Source of the DNA: Paramyrothecium sp. XJ0827 | Lineage: Eukaryota > Ascomycota > Sordariomycetes > Hypocreales > Stachybotryaceae | Assembly (NCBI GenBank): GCA_020881915.1 | Contig: JAJFPB010000010.1 | Location: 1,054,001-1,118,000, forward strand | Length of the DNA: 64,000 bases | Reading direction: 5' to 3' | In this document: in pieces, positions 22,251-34,997 of the stretch | Layout of the letters: each line of letters starts with the position of its first letter | Position numbering within the stretch: the first letter of the stretch is position 1 | The notes under the pieces: generated by a model | Told to the model about the DNA's origin: nothing | Seen by the model: the letters and a program-made list of their open reading frames with translations, nothing else | Databases searched by the model: none | Position numbers and translations under genes: made by a program

Positions 22251-25200
22251 AGTCCAAAGACCAGTTTGGCCACGCCAATGTTCTTTGAATGGGTGTGTTT
22301 GTCGGTCACTCTGGGACTAAAATGGCTGCACCCCTTTCGCGTCTTAGGTGTGAGATGGCGGCCTGAGTGCGCTACCAGATATTCTCAACAAATCATATCC
22401 GTGATGAATGAAGAGGCCATCCCAAAATATCAACTTTAAATCGCAATGTATTCTTATGCGGGATGTTCACTCACGTGTGTGTACGCTGTAGTATAGGCTC
22501 CTGTACGAAACAGAAGAAGAAAGAAACCCACAACCGAACTCGATTGACAATATCATACAAGGCGACAAGAAAATAGGCGGTACCCTTCTCTACTCATCCT
22601 TCCTGAATGATAATTGGTGATATCCATAAGGATTCCCGATTGAATGCTTTGGAAGCATCTCATAATTGGTTCCCCAAGTTTTGTTAATTATAATACTACA
22701 ACCTCGTTCTTACTCACGGCTGTGCTGGTCTGTGTGGCTACCCTGCACCTAACCCACAGTATGAGGAGTCTGGCCATTATCGCGTAGGCACAAATCCAAC
22801 TTCAGTGATCTGATCGCAATCTTATTAAAGTGAATGTGTAAGCTTTTCCGCATACCAGTCCCGCCTCCAGAGAGGACCGTGCTTGACCCTTATGGATCCC
22901 CTGGCGCAGTCGGCAGCTTGGGTCGTCGGCAGTTCTAGAGTCAGCAGCCGTAACGGTGCAGCTCATCACGGACACAGCATGGTTTCTGCTCCAATACGGA
23001 AATTCATTCATTCTTGTCAGGGACGTGAACGGCACTAGAGCCTGCGATCAGCATTGCTTGTGGTCCGTTTGGGCAGCAACCCCCCGCTAGAGCGCTGGAC
23101 TAGGCAGCGCCGGCCGATCCCTCAGTTCTCGCGCCACGGCCAACGGGTTGCGCCATTGACAAATGCATTCCAGTTCTGCGACGGGGTACCGGGGCCAGGA
23201 GGGTGCATGGCCCGGGAGCTGCAAGGGATTCACTTCCTTGAATCTACCGCGTTGGCGCAGAAGAATGCAGGTGAAGGTCTCACAGAATTTCTTTTGTGCC
23301 AACCTGAGACACCTGATGGGAAGATGAGGGAACCTGGATGCCGGTCATTTTCCCGGCTGCATTTCGTCTGATGCTTAAATTCTTGTGCGGGAATCAGTGA
23401 TGAAAGGCTGCAGAAGGGACATGGGGTTGGTGGGTGGTTGGTGGTCGTCGACCCGAGATGACTGAGACATGCTTGAGACGGAGGGGAGTTTTCAGCTTCG
23501 TTGGTAACGGCTATGGGGGGCAGTTTTTGCCACAGTCTCGCTAGATTGGTATGATGAAGAAAGTGTTGAGAGCTCACATGTCATTTGACCATGCTGTGAG
23601 TGTGAGGTCTTCAAGTGTTTATCGAGAGGCTGTCCTTGCATGATTCATCCATCTTGGTGAGGGTGTGCAGCCGACAGTCCCCCGAGAGGTGCCGCGGCAC
23701 AGTAAGCGAGCATCCGTAAGTGCATGCATATCGCAATGAGGGACCCTGCGTCAGTCGTGGATTGCGACTCTTCCTGGCTTGGACTCCGGCCTGTCACCGG
23801 GTTACGGGAAACGATCACTGACAAGACAAAACACGACGCGCTGTCAGCTTCGTTGACAGATCGACGACGGCCCATTTCATCGAGTCAAGTGGGCTCCGGC
23901 CGAACGAGGCGGACTAGGACCAGAAGAGAGGGCATACGGGGTATGTTTACCATCCTGGAAAAGCCATGAGGCCAGAGGAGGTTGGTGGGCCGGGCCTTCG
24001 CCGATAGACGCAGCGCTAACCTAGGACATGAAACGAAACGGCCCAAAGCCAGGATGGACCCAGCAGAGAAAGGTCGGCAGACTAATGCGCACAGCGCATC
24101 GGTGGGTACAGCTCAATCGGATCACAGGGACAGCCCTCCACTATCCGCCTCGACGGTTGTGGTTTTACGCATAATGCCATGACGACGGTCTGTTGACAGT
24201 GGTCTTGGATCTCTTGCGTCAGCATGGATCGAGGCTGAAAAGAAAGGAAAAGCCAAAATTAAGAGGGAAAAAAACAATGACGTTTTCAAGCAAGCTAGAC
24301 ACATTCAGTAAAAGCCACGAGTGACATGAGCTGTCACAGCTTCCAGGCCACGACAAGTTGCGGGACTGCTGGCCGTATTTGGCTCTGACTCGCTACCCGC
24401 AATCATTACATGCTTCCTCCCCGATTCATCGCAGTCTGATCTACCCGGGTCACGCAGTTAGTCGAATCGTACCATTAGTTCCCGAATTATCGATGCTTGT
24501 AACCGCCAGAACACAGAGGTCGTAGTGGCCGAATGAATGAGTCGTTGTCTGTTTGATCCCCAGGATGACGCCTGTAAACTTGCTCTCGAAAATGGAAATG
24601 GTGGAGAAATGACCGAGCTAACGGTGCCTACTGCATCTGAGGAGCAGAGATCGGAGACCCTACATGATCTGAATTATGACAACGGCCCGTGTCAATGACA
24701 AGAAACGGCTGTAAAAGGCATGGCAATACGAGAATACAAAAAGAAAGGAGAAAAGACAAGAGGGGGCCGGGATGTGACGATGAAGCTCCCGACGCCGTCT
24801 AGGCCTCACTGCACTGGTATCTGGAGCCAAGTACAGGTACGGCGCCCAGACGTGCGGATCCAGACAAGCATTGGGCCTTACGCAAGGTACGAGTAAGTAC
24901 CTTATTAGCTGAGCGGGCCGGTGTGTGCTGCTGCCCCGGGGTCAGGACGACGCTAGAGCAGTAGAGCAGGAGCCTTTTTGCGCCGAATCCCAATCCACTG
25001 GGTTGGTTTGGAATGGTAGGCAGGTATAGTAGACGGAAAGATACATGCAAGACGGGGAACGCCAGCCAGAAGTCGCTTGTCTTTGAGGGTTCTGGGTACC
25101 ATCCATACCTTACTTCATGCACAAGCCAACAAGGGGAGCGAGCTCCTTGGATCTTCGGGATCAAGGCACGAAGAGGCCCAGCACCGGATAACCCAGCTCT

Positions 25201-27273
25201 GCTCAACGGTGCACGAGAATGTATGATTAGAATTCAGTTCCCATTCCTCGCTCGTCATACATCACACGCCCGCAAAGGAGTCTATTCCGGGTGGCTGGAA
25301 AGTGGTGCCACCTTTTCTTTCTCTTGGCCCGTAGAGGAATGTGCACCGGCGCAAGATACCGTTTTCGAGGGTACTTGAGAAGATTTGGGGACCCAATCAG
25401 CTGCGAGCTACCGGGTGTCTGGGTTGGCTACCCTGGAGAATCCGGCTTTCGGTATCACACACATGCGTCTCTAGTCTGGACGTGGGTCGGATTTCTCGTC
25501 ACATTGCATGCCATGCTTCCATCTCTCTCTGATCTCTTCTGACCTTTTTCTCACTTTGCTTCCTCCAGTTTCTTTGCCATTTTCTGGTGATATCGCGCAC
25601 AGCAGCAGGACAAACCCGAGGGTGTCGGCAAGGCATGTGCTGCATGTGCTGCATGTGCTGCATGTAACCCCCAACCTGTCGGAGTATCTGTTTCAATTCC
25701 CCCTTAATGAGGGGAGAAGAAAAAGGAGAGCATAAAGAAAAGGAGGGGGAAAAAAGAAGAAAGAAATCTTCCGTACTTTTCTTCTTGGAGCATCATAACA
25801 CAACAAAGTGCATGCAGCCCCCCCCTTCTCCTCCCCCCTTTGCCGTCGTCTCAGAAGGCTTCGGGCAGAATTATATCGAGGTGTCCCGCGTGTTGTTCCG
25901 GTGGCTCGCTTCGCTTGAGGCTGCCCTGGCCACAGGTTGAGCCCATGCTTCCCGTACGACCCGGGCCTTACCAACGGAGGGGTGAGAAGGCCAAGCAGCC
26001 AGCATCTGATTCCTTCCCGCAGAATTTTTCTTGCCGTCTTTCTTTTCTTTTTTCCTTTTCTTGTCGTGAGAAGGGGGGGGATTGGATTTGCGGAGGACAT
26101 CCCCAACCTAAGCAGATATTTGCTTCAAAAACGTACGTACTAAGATATGGACGTTACGACTGTCTAGACAGGAATATTACACTTCATATAGAATAAATAG
26201 TAGACCAGCCTGCGCTATGTTAGGTATGGTATGATAAGAGATGTTCTGCTCTGCTCCTCTCCGCGCAGTACCTAGCCATCATGGGAGTAGGTACCGTGCC
26301 TCTCGTACTGCAACGTACGTTAAGGCAAGGTACCCGGAATTCATCCCCCGGCAATGTACCTGGAGCTGGGGTCTCGGGCGGTACGTATCTCTGTCGGGCG
26401 CGCGCGAGCAGCGCCTTTTCATCACACCAACCAGCCGGCGTGCCCCACAAGGACCCTGGCCCCAACCCAAAAGCCCACTAGAATGCTTCTCCCCCTTCCC
26501 CATCGAGCCACTAGGGGAGACGTTGACGCCATGTACCGGTACCCGCCTCTCGCCTCGCAGCCACTGATCAGCCAACCACGTACAGAGAGTACCGCACCAA
26601 CCATTTTCTGCTGTCCCTGTGCTCTAAGGTACCTTCAAGGTGCTGGACTGGACCTGTTGTACCCCCCTCCCCACATGCCCGGAATCCTCTGAAGACTTGG
26701 GACGGATCCCGGTCCTGGTCCTGGTCCGTCCTGGACTCCTGGACTGAGCGTTGCTTGCTTTGGGACCCTCCCCCCCCGGCCAGAAAGCTGTGACCAACCA
26801 CCACGTTACGCGACTCTCACGACCTACCACGCATTTTCCCTCTTTCGATTTTCTGGTAAGGGATCGAGGAATTCTTCAGTCTGGTCGCTGACCTCTTTCT
26901 GCGCCTTTGAGTGAGAGGGCAGCTTGTTAAAAAACCATTGAATCTTGTTCATCATTGCCATCGAGTTGAGCTCCGTGTGCCCGCGTCTGCTTTTTTAGAT
27001 GTGCTCCCGCTGCTCCTCGGAAGCGCATCCTACACGACTCGCCTAACGCTCCCCTATTCCTCCTTAATTTTTTTTACGGCCTGTCCGCGCGCGCGCCAAC
27101 AAACACCACACACAAACACACACCCCCCCTTCCCCTACCTCTACCCTCCGACGGACTAGCCTTTCCTTCCACCTCGCAACTCACAACAGACGCCAAACCT
27201 CCCAATTCTCCCTCGACCTCACCATCGCGGGTTTGGAGTCCTTCACCAGCCGTCGCCCTTCCCTCTCTGAGCC
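22251..27273. other. Gene-poor 5-kb stretch upstream of the kinesin gene
   Basis: No gene could be supported over about 5 kb on either strand. The last 2 kb have C-rich and T/C-rich runs and many KpnI-like GGTACC sites. A CACACA-rich tract lies just upstream of the kinesin start and probably belongs to its 5' leader. A 60-codon minus-strand frame at 24304-24122 begins with a hydrophobic segment, but this is likely produced by a T-rich run. Confidence 0.5.
25633..25665 (+). repeat. 9-bp tandem repeat, about 3.7 copies
   Basis: The unit GCATGTGCT is repeated perfectly three times, then partly (GCATGT), inside the gene-free stretch upstream of the kinesin gene. It is a minisatellite-like repeat with no visible role. 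Confidence 0.9.
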
Positions 27274-30200
27274 ATGGCCAGCTCACCGCCAGCATCGCCT
27301 GGGTCGCCGCAACCCCCGCGGCCCATGAGCGCCATCGCCAGGCCCGCGCCCAGGAGCAGTAGCCGCCTCAGCATGTCCAGCAAGGCTGGTGGTGCCGGAG
27401 GAAATGGAGGAGGCAGCAGGGCCTCCGACGAGGACAGCCGCACTGCCGTCAAAGTCGGTACGTGAAAACCCCCCTTCAATTCAGCTCGATGCGCTGCGGT
27501 GCGCTGCGGTGCAGTGGCAACGCGACAGAGGCCAACCGAGCCACCGCTTTGCGACGCCGTGCCCGACACACGAACGATGCTGCAAAGCAAGAATGGAAAG
27601 GAGACAAACTGACCGTGAGCCTTGCGTAGCCGTCCGCGTGCGACCCTCGCTCAAATCGACCGACCCCGGCTACGACCTGATTCCCCAGCGCTTCCAGCGC
27701 TCCATGGTCCAGACCACCTCCGACACAAACATCGCCATAGACTCACCCCAGGGCCGCAAGCTCTTCGTCTTCGACCGCGTCTTCGGCCCCGACGTGACCC
27801 AGCAGGGCATCTGGGACTACCTCGCCGACTCCATCGCCGCCTTCACCCGCGGCTACAATGTCTCGCTCCTCGCCTACGGCCAGTCCGGCGCCGGCAAATC
27901 ATACACCATGGGCACCTCGGGCCCTCTCGAGCAGTACGACCAAGATTTAATGGGTATGCGCGCCCACAGACCGCGAGGACCCCTCCAGCACGCCCAGCTG
28001 TCCCTCACAAATGGATGCAACCGCTGACGCTCGACTTCTCTCTCTTTAGGCGTAATTCCCCGAGCAGCCGCCGCACTGTTCGAGACGCTCGATCCTCCTA
28101 AACCCACGTCTAACAAAGCTTCAAATCGAAGCTCCCTCTCACACCTCAAGTCTCCCCGTGGCTACGGCCAGCAGAATGCGCTCGGCGACAAAAGTTGGTC
28201 GCTCAAGGCTACCTATGTGGAGATCTACAACGAGCAGCTCCGCGATCTCCTTGTACCAGATGCCACGCCAGTCAACGAGCGCAGCAGCGTTGCCATTCGC
28301 GAGGACGTCAAGGGCAACATTATTCTTACCGGCCTTCGCCAGGTCGAGATCCAGTCCGTCGAGGACCTCATGAACGCCCTCAACTTCGGTTCCACTATCC
28401 GTCAGACTGATGCTACTGCCATCAATGCCAAGTCATCCCGCTCCCACGCCGTCTTCTCCCTGAACCTGGTCCAGCGCAAGAGCAAGTATCAGGCGCCGCA
28501 GGGAGCCGAGAAGCGCTTCTCCGTGCCACTTGAGGCCATGACTGGCCAGGATATCTCTGTGACGACCGACAGCAAGCTTCACTTTGTCGATCTTGCTGGC
28601 AGTGAGAGGCTGAAGAATACCGGCGCGCAAGGCGACCGCGCCAAAGAGGGTATCTCCATCAACGCTGGTCTCGCCTCGCTTGGCAAGGTTATCAGCCAGC
28701 TCTCCTCTCGCTCCTCCGGCTCTCACGTTTCGTATCGCGACTCGAAACTGACCCGTCTCCTTCAAGACTCACTCGGCGGCAACGCCATCACCTACATGAT
28801 TGCCTGCGTCACGCCCGCCGAATTCCATCTCAGCGAAACCCTCAACACCGTTCAGTACGCTCAACGTGCGCGTGCCATTCAGTCTAAACCCCGCATTCAG
28901 CAAATCGAAGAGGGTGACAAGCAAGCTCTCATCGACCGTCTCAAAGCCGAGGTATCTTTTCTACGAGAGCAAATTCGCAGCGCTACGCGAAGTGGCGGCC
29001 TCAGCCCCGGCCGCGACGCGCAGGGTGCCGGCGAACGATCCGAACGACAGAACGAGCGAGAAGTCGAGCTGCAAAACCAGCTGCTTGACGCCCAGGAAAG
29101 CTACACTGCCCTCGGCCAGCGTCATGCCCGGCTGATTTCCGAGATGGCCAGGGCTCGAGAGAAGGAGTCGGAGGATTCGCACGGTAACGAGGAGAGCCAC
29201 GGGGACAGTGCTGACGATCGGCTCAACCGCTCCAACTCATTCGCCCAGGCTGTGGAGCAGGTTGTCATGGAGTACGAGAAGACCATCCAGTCCCTAGAGC
29301 AATCGCTCTCTAGCACCCGCGGCACTCTCTCGTCTACCGAGGCGAACCTGCTTGAGAAGGAGACCAAGTGTGCCTACATTGAAACCATCAACACTCAGCT
29401 TCAGACCCGATTACAGAAGCTGACCGATCGCGAGGCCAGCACCGAGCATTACCTGCGTGATCTGGAAACTAAGCTAGATGGCCACACCAGTGGCGAGGAG
29501 AAGAACGCGACCATCGTCATGGAGCTTCGTAAGGAGATAGCCCGTGTTAGAGAGAATGAGGCAGCTTGCGAAGACTACATTTCCACCCTGGAGGAGCGCC
29601 TCGCCGAAGCTGACCAAGATGCCGAAACCATGCAACGGGAGATCGATCGCCTGGAACAGGTCATCGAACGGCAACGAAGTTTGGGCAAGCTGGATTCGCT
29701 TCTTCACGAGCTCGATCAGGTCAAGGAGGCGAGGAATCCATCGCAATCCGACAACGCAGCCACGGAAGCTCCCAACGGGTTTGGCCGACGCCGTGCGACC
29801 GATCATTCTCGGACTCAGTCACACGTTAGCCGGCACAGTCAAATGGAAGAGGCCATCCCCGAAGATGACGAAGATCCAGAAAACTCTGGACCTAGGATCG
29901 ACACCGTCAGGGAGGAGCTGGATGAGGATCAACTATCATCTGTATCAAATGGGCTGAGCCGTGAAGCTGCCGAGCCAGCGCCCAGCTCCGCTCAGAGTAA
30001 GTTCGTCGCTGACAAGCTGGAGGATGTAACGCAAGAGCTGTTTGACCTGCGCGTCGAGCACGAGTCAACCGTGGACCAGTATAACGACCTGCACGCTAGA
30101 TACGAGGAGGCTATGCGCAAGGTTGCTGAGCTCCAGGACGCCGTCGACGAGTCCCGCCACCTGAGCACTAAGCGGGAATCCATCATCTCGGCCGTCTCGC

Positions 30201-32858
30201 CAACCCACCCTCGTCCGATGTCTTTTTTATCCGACCAAAAATCGGTCGACTCGAAGCGTGGCCCCACGTCATCGCTTTCGCGATCGTTGTCTTCGGAGCT
30301 CTCCTCGGCTATGGAATCGCCTGCTACCGTGGGTACGTCTGATGCCGGAACTGTCTCCGATGACGACACCGCCACCACAAAACCAGACGCCTCAGCCGAT
30401 GATCTGACGGAGGTCGCGACGGAGCCGCGGGCGGATGCCAGCCCTGAGAACTGGGCGGCGGAGCTGGAACGCCTCAAGGTTTTGGCCAAGGAGCGTGAAG
30501 TCGCTGAGAAGGACCTCGCTGAGCGATACGAGCAACTCCAAGTGAAGCACAATGAAACATTGGATATGGTGGAGGACCTGAAGACGGAGGTCCACAAGGC
30601 TCGGGCCATTGAGTCTACCTCGCCACGAACCACGACACCAGTGATCCGCCGCAAGTCCAGTCAGAACGTCATGATCATCGACCGCGCCCATCGTTCCTTC
30701 GCCGCGCTCCGTAACATCGCGGCCGAGAATTTGGAGCACCTGCCTGACGTCATGCAGAGTTTCGAAATCAGCCTGAACTCTGCCATGCACGAACTTCACT
30801 CACGAAGCGAGCGCATCCAAGAGCTCGAGGCAGACGTTGCTTCGGCCAAGAAGGAGATGGAGACTAAGATGACCATCATCTCCGGTCTTACACGTGAGCG
30901 GTCCAGCTTGAAGTCGTCGCCCATGGATATGACCATGGTGGCGACGATGCGTGACCAGCTTGAGCGCAGCGAGCAGCAGCTCGCCCACATGCGTGATGCA
31001 CACGCGGCCAGGGAAGAAGAACTGTCGACCGAGCTCGAAGCACTGCGCAAGTCTCTGGAGGAATCATCTTCCAAGAGTGTCACTCACGTGGAAGGAGAGG
31101 TGGATCATAAACACGCTCAAGAGGAGATGGTTGCGAAGCTCCAAGCTGAACTAACCGAGTGGGAAAGCAAGCACAAGATAGCGCTCGATGCCATTGAGAC
31201 CACGGAGAGGGATATGAAGCAGACAATACAGCAGCTTGAAAGCCAAGTCGAGGCGGCCAACGCTCAGCTCAGCTCGTCACAGACGACTCGCAGCACTGAA
31301 AACGATGAAGCGGTCAAGGAGCTGGAGCGGAAGCACGAGGATCTTACCAGCTTCCTTCGCGAGGAAATCGACGGGTACAAGGCCATCATCAGCCGCAATG
31401 CCGACAAGGTATCTGAGATGGAGCAGGCACACGGTGCGCTCAGGGCCGAACTGGATGAGGTGACCAAGGCACATGATGCGGCCGTCTCGGAGGCTAGCAA
31501 GCACCGTGGACTACTTGCCAAACTCGAGGAGCAGCTTAGCGCACACGAGCAGGCCACCAATGCCCATCAGGATGGCCTCGACTTGCTCAAGGCTAACCAC
31601 GCTCAGGAACTAGCAGAGCTGAAGGCTCGTGAGCAGAAGGGCTATGAGTCGCAGGTCGAGGTGCTTATGGCTGAGCACAACGAAGCCATCCACAAATTCG
31701 AGGTGGAGCTCTCGGAGGCACGAGACGACCTCATGAACCTAGCTGCTCATGTGGCGTATGCGCTGGGAGTCGATGTTGACACGCAAAAGCTCACGCAGCG
31801 CATCGATGGCTTGGTTGCCGACCACCGGGAACTTGGCGAGCAGCAGAAGAAGGTGACGGAGTTGCAGACACAGATTGACGAGATGACGGCCCTCAACCAA
31901 GAGCTCAGCCGCGACCTCGACGAGGCCAAGTCCAGCTTGGCCGAGGTCCTGGCAGACAACAACAACAACGTAGAGGTGCCCCACAGCCTCACGGCTCGTG
32001 CTTCTGCCGTCAAGAGCATGATCTGGGATCTGGAGACGCGCAGCAAGAAGAACAGCCGCCTCATCGAAGAGCTGGAGGAGCAGCTGCAGCAGAACTTTGA
32101 CGAAGCGCAAGCGACGAGCAACCGCCTCAGCACCCTGCAGTCGGAGCGTCACGCCCAGTTAGAGGAGGTGTTGACAGCAAGGACCAAGATCCAGAGCGAG
32201 TTGGACACGGTCCGGGAGGAGTATGCATCGTTGCAGGTGAGTACTGTCCAAGTCATGTGAAAGAATCCGTGCTAATTGAATACAGGCCAAGTATGAGGAG
32301 TTATCCCACAGCTCTGAGATTAAGCGCTCCGACTCCAACTCAACCATCCGCAAGAGCTCTTCCCACGTGTCGCTGCCTTCACCCCCACCAGCCATTCCGC
32401 TGCCGCCTCTGCCCAACGGTGCCTCGCCAGCCTCTCCCACTGGCATGGGACCCAGCTCGCCAACCATGGGCCGCCCTGCCAGCAAAGACACGCTTGCCAT
32501 TAACCAATTGTCGGAGGACCAGGAGGCCAGGATCCGAAGCATCGAGAAGCATCTCTACGCGGAGCGCCAGCTTACCCAGACGCTGGAGGAGGCGCTTACA
32601 GACTTGGAGAAGCAATCCAACAAGGTCAAGTCCGACTGTGACGCCTGGAGGAAGAGGGCGCAGGAGCTCGAGGCCGAGGTCAAGGAGCTGAAGGACCGCC
32701 CGGCGCCCGAGCCGCAGGACCAGAGATGGAGCGTGCAGGCTGTCGAAGAGGAGCGCAAGAAGCGCCAGGCCGCCGAGGCGGCTCGCAAGCAGCTGGAGGA
32801 GCGGATGAATGCCATCAACAAGGGCAAGAAGAAGAAGGGCAGTCTGAACTGCTTCTAG
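27274..32858 (+). CDS. Kinesin with N-terminal motor and long coiled coil
   Basis: Exons are 27274-27457, 27630-27953, 28050-32236 and 32286-32858 (1755 residues). A Pro/Ser-rich N-terminus of ~60 residues precedes the motor. Motor landmarks are VAVRVRPS, the P-loop GQSGAGKSYTMG (about residues 145-156), ATYVEIYNEQLRDLL, NAKSSRSH (~295), DLAGSE (~350), and LTRLLQDSLGG with CVTPAEFHLSETLNT. From about residue 460 to 1560 the chain is heptad-rich coiled coil, broken by Ser/Thr-rich linkers. A Pro-rich segment (PPPAIPLPPLP) precedes a last coiled coil and the lysine-rich end KGKKKKGSLNCF. It is a plus-end-type, microtubule-based ATPase by motor position. Subfamily is uncertain; kinesin-4-like is a guess from the long stalk. 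The 5' intergenic region is unusually long. Confidence 0.92.
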
Positions 32859-32881
32859 AGAGGGCCAAACTGCTTCTAGAG
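32847..32881 (+). repeat. In-frame duplication spanning the kinesin stop codon
   Basis: The 14-mer AACTGCTTCTAGAG occurs at 32847-32860 and again at 32868-32881, exactly 21 nt apart and in the same frame. The tripeptide Asn-Cys-Phe plus TAG is therefore present twice: once as the real C-terminus and once seven codons later. Confidence 0.85.
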
Positions 32882-33914
32882 GAGATGGTGGGCCCGCGCC
32901 GGGGCTCAGCAGGAGGTGTTGGACGGCGCACCGAGCTGAAGAAGAGATGACCACGAGGCATTTTAATACGGGCAGTCGGCTCTTTGCGCGCCGACAGTCT
33001 TCAGCGCCGTCGCCTCGTTGTCTTTCTGCACAAGGCAGGCCATTGATGGGTTGCTCTTGGTACATTCACCAACGCACTGGGCAGGAGTTTACTTTACGGA
33101 AGGCGAAATGACCTTGATTTCACGTTTAGGCATTGCCGCTTGTTAGCGATCGACCCGGACGCATACTACACCGACGAATTGGACAGAAGGAGATGCGTGT
33201 GGATGTGTGTCTGCGCAGGCGGGGCTGCTTGTAAGCCCGCCGGGTGGGTGATCGATATTGTCTTATATCGCTTTCGACTTCTCTATATCTATATTTTTCT
33301 CATTTCATTTTCACCGACGATCTCCGCGGCCCGACGCTGGGCAGGGATCGATGTCTTTAACGGCTGTTACAATTCTCGAATTCTGTTCTTTATGAGACGA
33401 AAGATACTCTAGTGGAGGAAGGAAGGGGAAGCCAGGGGACGCTGTCTGACGCGCGGAGGAATTGGTGATGATTGTGACGATTAGTTTATATCTTTGCTTT
33501 TTTATTCTCTCTCGTTGACCATGATTTGGAGAGGAGGTTTAGGTGTGTTAGATGAAGGTAGAAGATGGAATACCAGGGCTTCTGATGAAGTCATTGCCTT
33601 TACTCGGATATTCCTCTTGTGATCGTGAGCTGCGGACTTGACTTGTGAACGTAGAAATGTGGTTTCGTAGATGTTTTGATTCATACATGGTATCATTAGG
33701 TACAGCGCGCAATCATAGCGTTGCCCCAAAAGCAAAGTGTCCCCGTCCTATCGCGTTCGTCAGACTGTCCTCTGACTGCTTCCCATTGCTAAAGGTGAAC
33801 TTGAAAACTCATTCGATACAAACTGTCTGGCCCCCAATTCGGAACTCAAGCAAGCAAAAGATGCCAGAGCCGTTTGCCCTTCACGCAACCCCCAATCCCC
33901 TTTCCCTCTCTCAT
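32882..33914. other. Downstream region between convergent genes
   Basis: About 1 kb between the kinesin stop and the end of the minus-strand gene at 33915. It is T-rich in parts (3' UTR-like). No coding pattern was supported. Confidence 0.45.
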
Positions 33915-34316
33915 TCAGCTATTCATCATGTACGCCTTCGCCTTGAAGTCGGTCTTCTTCTTGACCTTGGGGGCGGCGTCCTTGGCGGCCTTCCACTCGG
34001 CCTCGGTCATGACGTTCTTGGGGACGAAGCCGTACAGCTTCTCGTAGTACTCGACCTTGCGGTCGTGGTCCTTTGCGGCGCGGCGGGCCTTGTAGGCCTC
34101 CTTGGCGGAGGCAAGGAACGACGGCGAGGAGGATGATGATGCGGCGGCCGGGGTTTGAGACGGCGCCGGCGCCCTTGCGGATGCCGATGCGTATGCCGAT
34201 GGGGGCGGGATGGCGGTGTATGTTGGTGGCTCTGGGTATGAGTTGTTTGTCTCTGGCGCAGAGCCGCTGTACGGCGGAGGCGATTGCGGATCTGCGAAGC
34301 TCGTACGAGGTTCCAT
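33915..34316 (-). CDS. Small Pro/Ser-rich protein with basic C-terminal helix
   Basis: A single exon of 133 residues. The N-terminal half is disordered and rich in Pro, Ser, Ala and Tyr (PPPYSGS, PEPPTYTAIPPP). The C-terminal ~65 residues look folded and helical: FLASAKEAYKARRAAKDHD, then KVEYYEKLYGFVPKNVMTEA and a Lys-rich tail. No known domain is recognised. The clear contrast between a low-complexity N-terminus and a charged C-terminus argues for a real gene rather than a chance frame. There is no signal peptide or TM segment, so it is probably cytosolic or nuclear. The start is the first ATG after an upstream stop. Confidence 0.65.
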   Translation of the reverse strand: MEPRTSFADPQSPPPYSGSAPETNNSYPEPPTYTAIPPPSAYASASARAPAPSQTPAAASSSSSPSFLASAKEAYKARRAAKDHDRKVEYYEKLYGFVPKNVMTEAEWKAAKDAAPKVKKKTDFKAKAYMMNS

Positions 34317-34997
34317 GGCGACGATATAAATCTCCGCCGGCTATTAGACAAGAAGTTGGTGTTTCAGCGACACCCGAAGAAAGCCGGGGATCCCACCCTC
34401 TAAATACTACAGTAGGCCCCTACCCGGTTTCGTGCTTGAGGGGTGGACTATTATGACGAACGCTGGTTCCCCCAGAGCAGGCCTTGGCAATCTGATTACG
34501 GGCATTTGCGGCGATGCTAGGCTCAAATGACACCCAACCCAGGCGGCTGCCAAGGATTGAGGGTGCCTGGGAATGGGATCCTGGAGGGGAGGATCCGAGA
34601 CGCAATTGGCGGGTCTGTGGGCACTTGGGCGAGGCTGTGTTTCGGTGGGTTGGCATTGGCGGTCTTCGTTCCGGGTTCTCCAGTTGTCTGGTAGAATAAG
34701 ATGGTCCCTGGAGAAGTGCTGTGAAAGCAGAGAATGGCAAAGAGTAGCCAGATTTTAACTTGTTGTTGTCAGGCTCGAATATGGCGTCTTCACTCAAAGG
34801 AAGCTGAGAAATAACCGGGAGCCATTGAGATGACACTAAACACTCGTCCCCCCACTTGTTCTTGGCAAACGGCACATTCAACCCGCACGGCTTCAACATT
34901 GGACAAGAAGGACAAGCATTGAACTGTTTCTCTGTTGGAGGTTGTACAGGCTTCATGCGAAACCCGTGCTCTATATAAGCCATCGTCAAGGACTACT
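34317..34997. other. Intergenic stretch
   Basis: Lies between two minus-strand genes. It contains a 189-codon minus-strand frame (34989-34420) of Pro/Ser-biased composition with no domain, which I do not accept as a gene. Confidence 0.4.

Noticed and set aside
22880..23110. Possible tRNA-like segments on either strand
   Set aside because: Fragments resembling D-arm sequence are present, but no full cloverleaf with a T-arm and acceptor stem could be drawn.
24122..24304. 60-codon minus-strand frame with a signal-peptide-like start
   Set aside because: The hydrophobic part comes from a T-rich run, the rest has no Cys pattern or motif, and there is no support for an exon on either side.
27389..28027. 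212-codon plus-strand frame running from the kinesin leader into the motor
   Set aside because: Its first part is intron sequence read in frame; the true exon starts at 27630 after a normal acceptor.
34420..34989. 189-codon minus-strand frame between two genes
   Set aside because: Its composition is biased, there is no domain, and it sits where the upstream region of the small Pro/Ser-rich gene is expected.
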